DNA from: Anaerolineae bacterium
GTDB lineage: Bacteria; Chloroflexota; Anaerolineae; Anaerolineales; Anaerolineaceae
Assembly: GCA_016213455.1 (NCBI GenBank)
Contig: JACRAG010000431.1
Location: 1-7,260 of the forward strand
Reading direction: 5' to 3'
Length of the DNA: 7,260 nt
The position numbers and the translations under genes were made by a program. A model generated the notes under the pieces. That model was given only the letters and a program-made list of their open reading frames with translations, was not told where the DNA came from and ran no database searches. Below are positions 5,405 to 7,260 of this stretch, piece by piece (the stretch's first letter is position 1; each line of letters starts with the position of its first letter).

Positions 5405-5948
5405 GCTGAGCCAACTGCAGAACATCCATGCCGGGCGACCGGCGGCGGTACTGGGCGGCGGGCCGAGCCTGCCGGGCGACCTGGCGCGGGTGCCCAGAAA
5501 CGCGGTGCTGATTGCGGTCAACTACCATGCGCTGCGGCTGTGCCGGGCGGCCTACATGGTGTACAACGACGACCCGCAGAGCGACCCGCGGCTGCAGGCG
5601 GCGGTGGCCAGCACCAGGGCAACCCGAGTCAGCCCGGACTGGATGACCACGGATGTGGAGTTCGACGTGGACGCGTGGACGGGATTTTACTCCAGCAATA
5701 CCGCGACCTGGCTGGCGCTGTGGATGGGGTGTGACCCGGTGCTGCTGTGTGGGATGGACTGCTACCAGGGCGAGCGGGTGTACTTCCACGAGTATGACCA
5801 CGACGCACCGTGCTTTCATTACCCACTGGAAGAGCATCTGCGCCCGTGGCGGGAAGAGGGTCGGCACCGGCTGCCCAACGTGGAGCGGGTGCGGGCGATG
5901 AGCGGGCCGCTGGGGAGCATCTTCGGGCTATATCAGGAGGCGGTTTGA
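5394..5948 (+). CDS. MptE/DUF115-like or GT42 sialyltransferase-like protein (184 aa)
   Basis: Three features define the fold: AVLGGGPSL (18-26), a nucleotide-binding-type glycine loop; VYNDDP (56-61); and FYSSNTATWLALWMGCDPVLLCGMDCYQG (98-126). GxGPSL plus S-S/G-x-x-A...G-x-x-x-I-x-L-x-G-I/M-D is shared by DUF115/MptE proteins (6-hydroxymethylpterin diphosphokinase) and family 42 sialyltransferases such as Campylobacter Cst-II. Which chemistry applies cannot be decided. His residues at 132, 136 and 142 after the GMDCYQ motif could be catalytic. At 184 aa it is shorter than both families, so it is a minimal version. GTG 5394 has GGAG 7 nt upstream and overlaps the methyltransferase gene by 11 nt, suggesting a joint pathway. 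The stop overlaps the next start as TTGA. Confidence 0.78.
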   Translation: MRLKLSQLQNIHAGRPAAVLGGGPSLPGDLARVPRNAVLIAVNYHALRLCRAAYMVYNDDPQSDPRLQAAVASTRATRVSPDWMTTDVEFDVDAWTGFYSSNTATWLALWMGCDPVLLCGMDCYQGERVYFHEYDHDAPCFHYPLEEHLRPWREEGRHRLPNVERVRAMSGPLGSIFGLYQEAV

Positions 5949-6148
5949 AAACGTTTCTGCGGAAACACCTGGACGACGTTTTGACGGTCAGCGGGGCCGG
6001 GCTGGTGATTGGGGCGACGGCTGCGCTGAGCGTGGTGGCGGCGGTGTATGTGGCCGGGGCGTTTTTGATCCTGGCGGGCGTGTTGATCGGGATCGGCAAC
6101 GCGCGGGCGGTAAAACAGACGGCGGAGGTGATGGATGATCATCAGTAA
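5945..6148 (+). CDS. Small two-pass membrane protein upstream of portal (67 aa)
   Basis: After a basic amphipathic start (MKTFLRKHLDDVL) there are two hydrophobic helices, about residues 14-31 and 33-51, joined by a very short turn, and a polar tail NARAVKQTAEVMDDHQ. I recall similar short proteins starting LRRHLDDLL between terL and portal in other phages, with unknown function; a holin or membrane-effector role is possible but unproven. TTG 5945 is used: it overlaps the upstream stop (TTGA) and AGGAGG (5935-5940) lies 4 nt before it. It overlaps the portal gene by 14 nt. Confidence 0.75.
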   Translation: MKTFLRKHLDDVLTVSGAGLVIGATAALSVVAAVYVAGAFLILAGVLIGIGNARAVKQTAEVMDDHQ

Positions 6149-7260
6149 CCTGGTAGGCGGCGCGCCGCCTGTGCCGGAACGGGCGAGGCCGGAGAGCCGC
6201 TACCCGCGGGTGTACAGCGGCTACACCAAAACCAAAAGCGGCCAACGGGTGACCGAGGACGCGGCCAAGAAAATCGCCACGGCCTACCGCTGCGCGAACA
6301 CGATCTGCAACGACATCGCGCAGATGCCGCTGCAGGTGTTCAACAGCTACCGCGGGAACATTACCCGGCTGTACCCGGACATGCAGGCACGGAACACGGC
6401 CTACCTGGTGGAGCGCAAGCCCAACCGCTGGATGTCGCCGTTTTTGTGGAAGCGCACGATCGTCAACTGGCTGATCTGGTGGGGCAACGCCTACATCTGG
6501 TCACCGCCCATCGCGTTCCGCGAGCTGTTCATTCTGGACGCATCGAAAACCTACCCGGTTTTTGACGCGGACGGGAACAAATGGTACCAGACCATTTTTC
6601 CCAATGGGCAAAATGAATTGATCCCGGATGTGGAGATGGTGCACCTGATGCTGAACAGCAAGGACGGGTTGGTGGGAATGAGCGTGCTGGAGTATGCGCG
6701 CGAGACGATGGGTCGGCAGCTGGCGGCGCACGAGACGCAAGACGAGCTTTCCGGGAACGGGCTGAAACCGACCGCGGCGCTGTGGGTCAAGGCGGCCAAT
6801 CTGGACCAGGAGTCCAAAGACATTATCCGCAAAACCTACCTGGAGGCAGCCGAGACCGGCGCGGCGATTTTTGAGGAAAACAAGTTCTCGAAATTTGAAA
6901 CGATCACGATGAAACCGACCGACGCGCAGTTCCTGGAAGGCGTTGCGGTGACGGATGCGGACATCGCGAATTTCTTCGATTTCCCGTTGCACAAGCTGAA
7001 CATGGGCAAGCAGAGCTATGAGAGCAACGAGCAGCAGGAACTGGCCTATGTCAAAAGCACGTTGAACCCGTACCTGGTGCAGTGGGAGCAGGCGGGGGCT
7101 GAAAAATGGATCGCGGCGGTGGACCAGCCGTTCCAGTACCTGCGGTTCAACCGCGATGCGCTGCTGCAGACGGACGCCAAAACGCGCACGGAAGTGCTGA
7201 TCAAAAAGGTGCTGAACGGGATTTTGACGCCCAACCAGGCGCTGCAGATCGAGGACATGA
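6135..7260 (+). CDS. Portal protein, HK97 family, 3'-truncated by window edge (375 aa shown)
   Basis: The portal is the dodecameric ring at one capsid vertex through which TerL pumps DNA and to which the tail joins. Diagnostic features in order: VTEDAAKKIATAYRCANTIC (39-58) and IAQMPLQVF (61-69), the usual N-terminal core; NWLIWWGNAYI (111-121); GMSVLEYARETMG (181-193); an FFDFPLHKLNMG loop (280-291); SYESNEQQELAYVKSTLNPY (294-313), the strongest family signature; and RFNRDALLQTDAKTR (337-351) followed by NGILTPNQAL (361-370). The frame is open through the last base; family proteins are about 400-430 aa, so only a short C-terminal part is missing. ATG 6135 has GGAGGTG (6124-6130) 4 nt upstream. 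It is expected to be followed by the prohead protease and capsid genes. Confidence 0.95.
   Translation, partial: MIISNLVGGAPPVPERARPESRYPRVYSGYTKTKSGQRVTEDAAKKIATAYRCANTICNDIAQMPLQVFNSYRGNITRLYPDMQARNTAYLVERKPNRWMSPFLWKRTIVNWLIWWGNAYIWSPPIAFRELFILDASKTYPVFDADGNKWYQTIFPNGQNELIPDVEMVHLMLNSKDGLVGMSVLEYARETMGRQLAAHETQDELSGNGLKPTAALWVKAANLDQESKDIIRKTYLEAAETGAAIFEENKFSKFETITMKPTDAQFLEGVAVTDADIANFFDFPLHKLNMGKQSYESNEQQELAYVKSTLNPYLVQWEQAGAEKWIAAVDQPFQYLRFNRDALLQTDAKTRTEVLIKKVLNGILTPNQALQIEDM

Noticed and set aside
5154..5867. A 237-codon minus-strand frame opposite the methyltransferase and MptE-like genes
   Set aside because: Pro/Arg/Val/His-rich antisense shadow; the plus-strand reading contains SAM-binding and GGGPSL motifs.
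1..7260. tRNA genes, CRISPR arrays, insertion sequences, integrase and attachment sites
   Set aside because: I looked for their usual structures and found no cloverleaf, spaced direct repeats, transposase or recombinase motifs in the window.

Overview
The window is part of a tailed bacteriophage (Caudoviricetes) or prophage genome of the HK97-like, HNH/terminase/portal type. All recognised genes lie on the + strand. The firmest identifications are a P27-family small terminase (2238-2723), a large terminase with ATPase and nuclease motifs (2720-4438), an HNH endonuclease (1807-2148) and the first 375 residues of an HK97-type portal protein (6135 to the right edge). Most genes are GC-rich and have GGAGG-type ribosome binding sites, which suggests a GC-rich bacterial host. 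The sequence does not let me name the host phylum or say whether the phage is integrated; no integrase, att site, tRNA or CRISPR is visible.

Layout. Positions 1-96 hold the end of unseen upstream sequence. Positions 97-933 hold three genes read in one direction: a conserved phage protein of unknown function (relatively AT-rich), a 65-aa protein with a possible small DNA-binding fold, and a 70-aa two-CxxC zinc-ribbon protein. Positions 934-1095 are non-coding and hold a sigma70-like promoter, a stem-loop and a strong intrinsic terminator. From 1096 a tightly packed operon runs off the right edge. It encodes an internally duplicated multi-pass membrane protein (holin-like), a coiled-coil protein with a C-terminal membrane anchor (XhlA-like), the HNH nuclease, a 28-aa candidate small protein, TerS, TerL, five accessory genes and the portal. 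The accessory genes are a zinc-binding protein, a DUF6527-like protein, a small SAM methyltransferase, an MptE/DUF115- or GT42-like protein and a two-pass membrane protein. Nearly every junction overlaps (ATGA, TTGA, TAATG or 7-14 nt), so translation is probably coupled.

How it works together. TerS, TerL, HNH and portal form the DNA-packaging machine, and HNH next to a P27 terminase points to cos-type packaging. The two membrane proteins ahead of it look like lysis functions. The promoter, short structured leader and terminator just before the lysis and packaging genes repeat the logic of the lambda pR'-tR' late control region, with two small candidate regulators in the place where Q would sit. 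This is a hypothesis, not a demonstration.

The interval between terL and portal carries about 1.7 kb of inserted cargo. A methyltransferase gene overlaps a gene for a GGGPSL / SSNTA / GMDCYQ protein, a possible two-enzyme modification module whose substrate cannot be read from the sequence.
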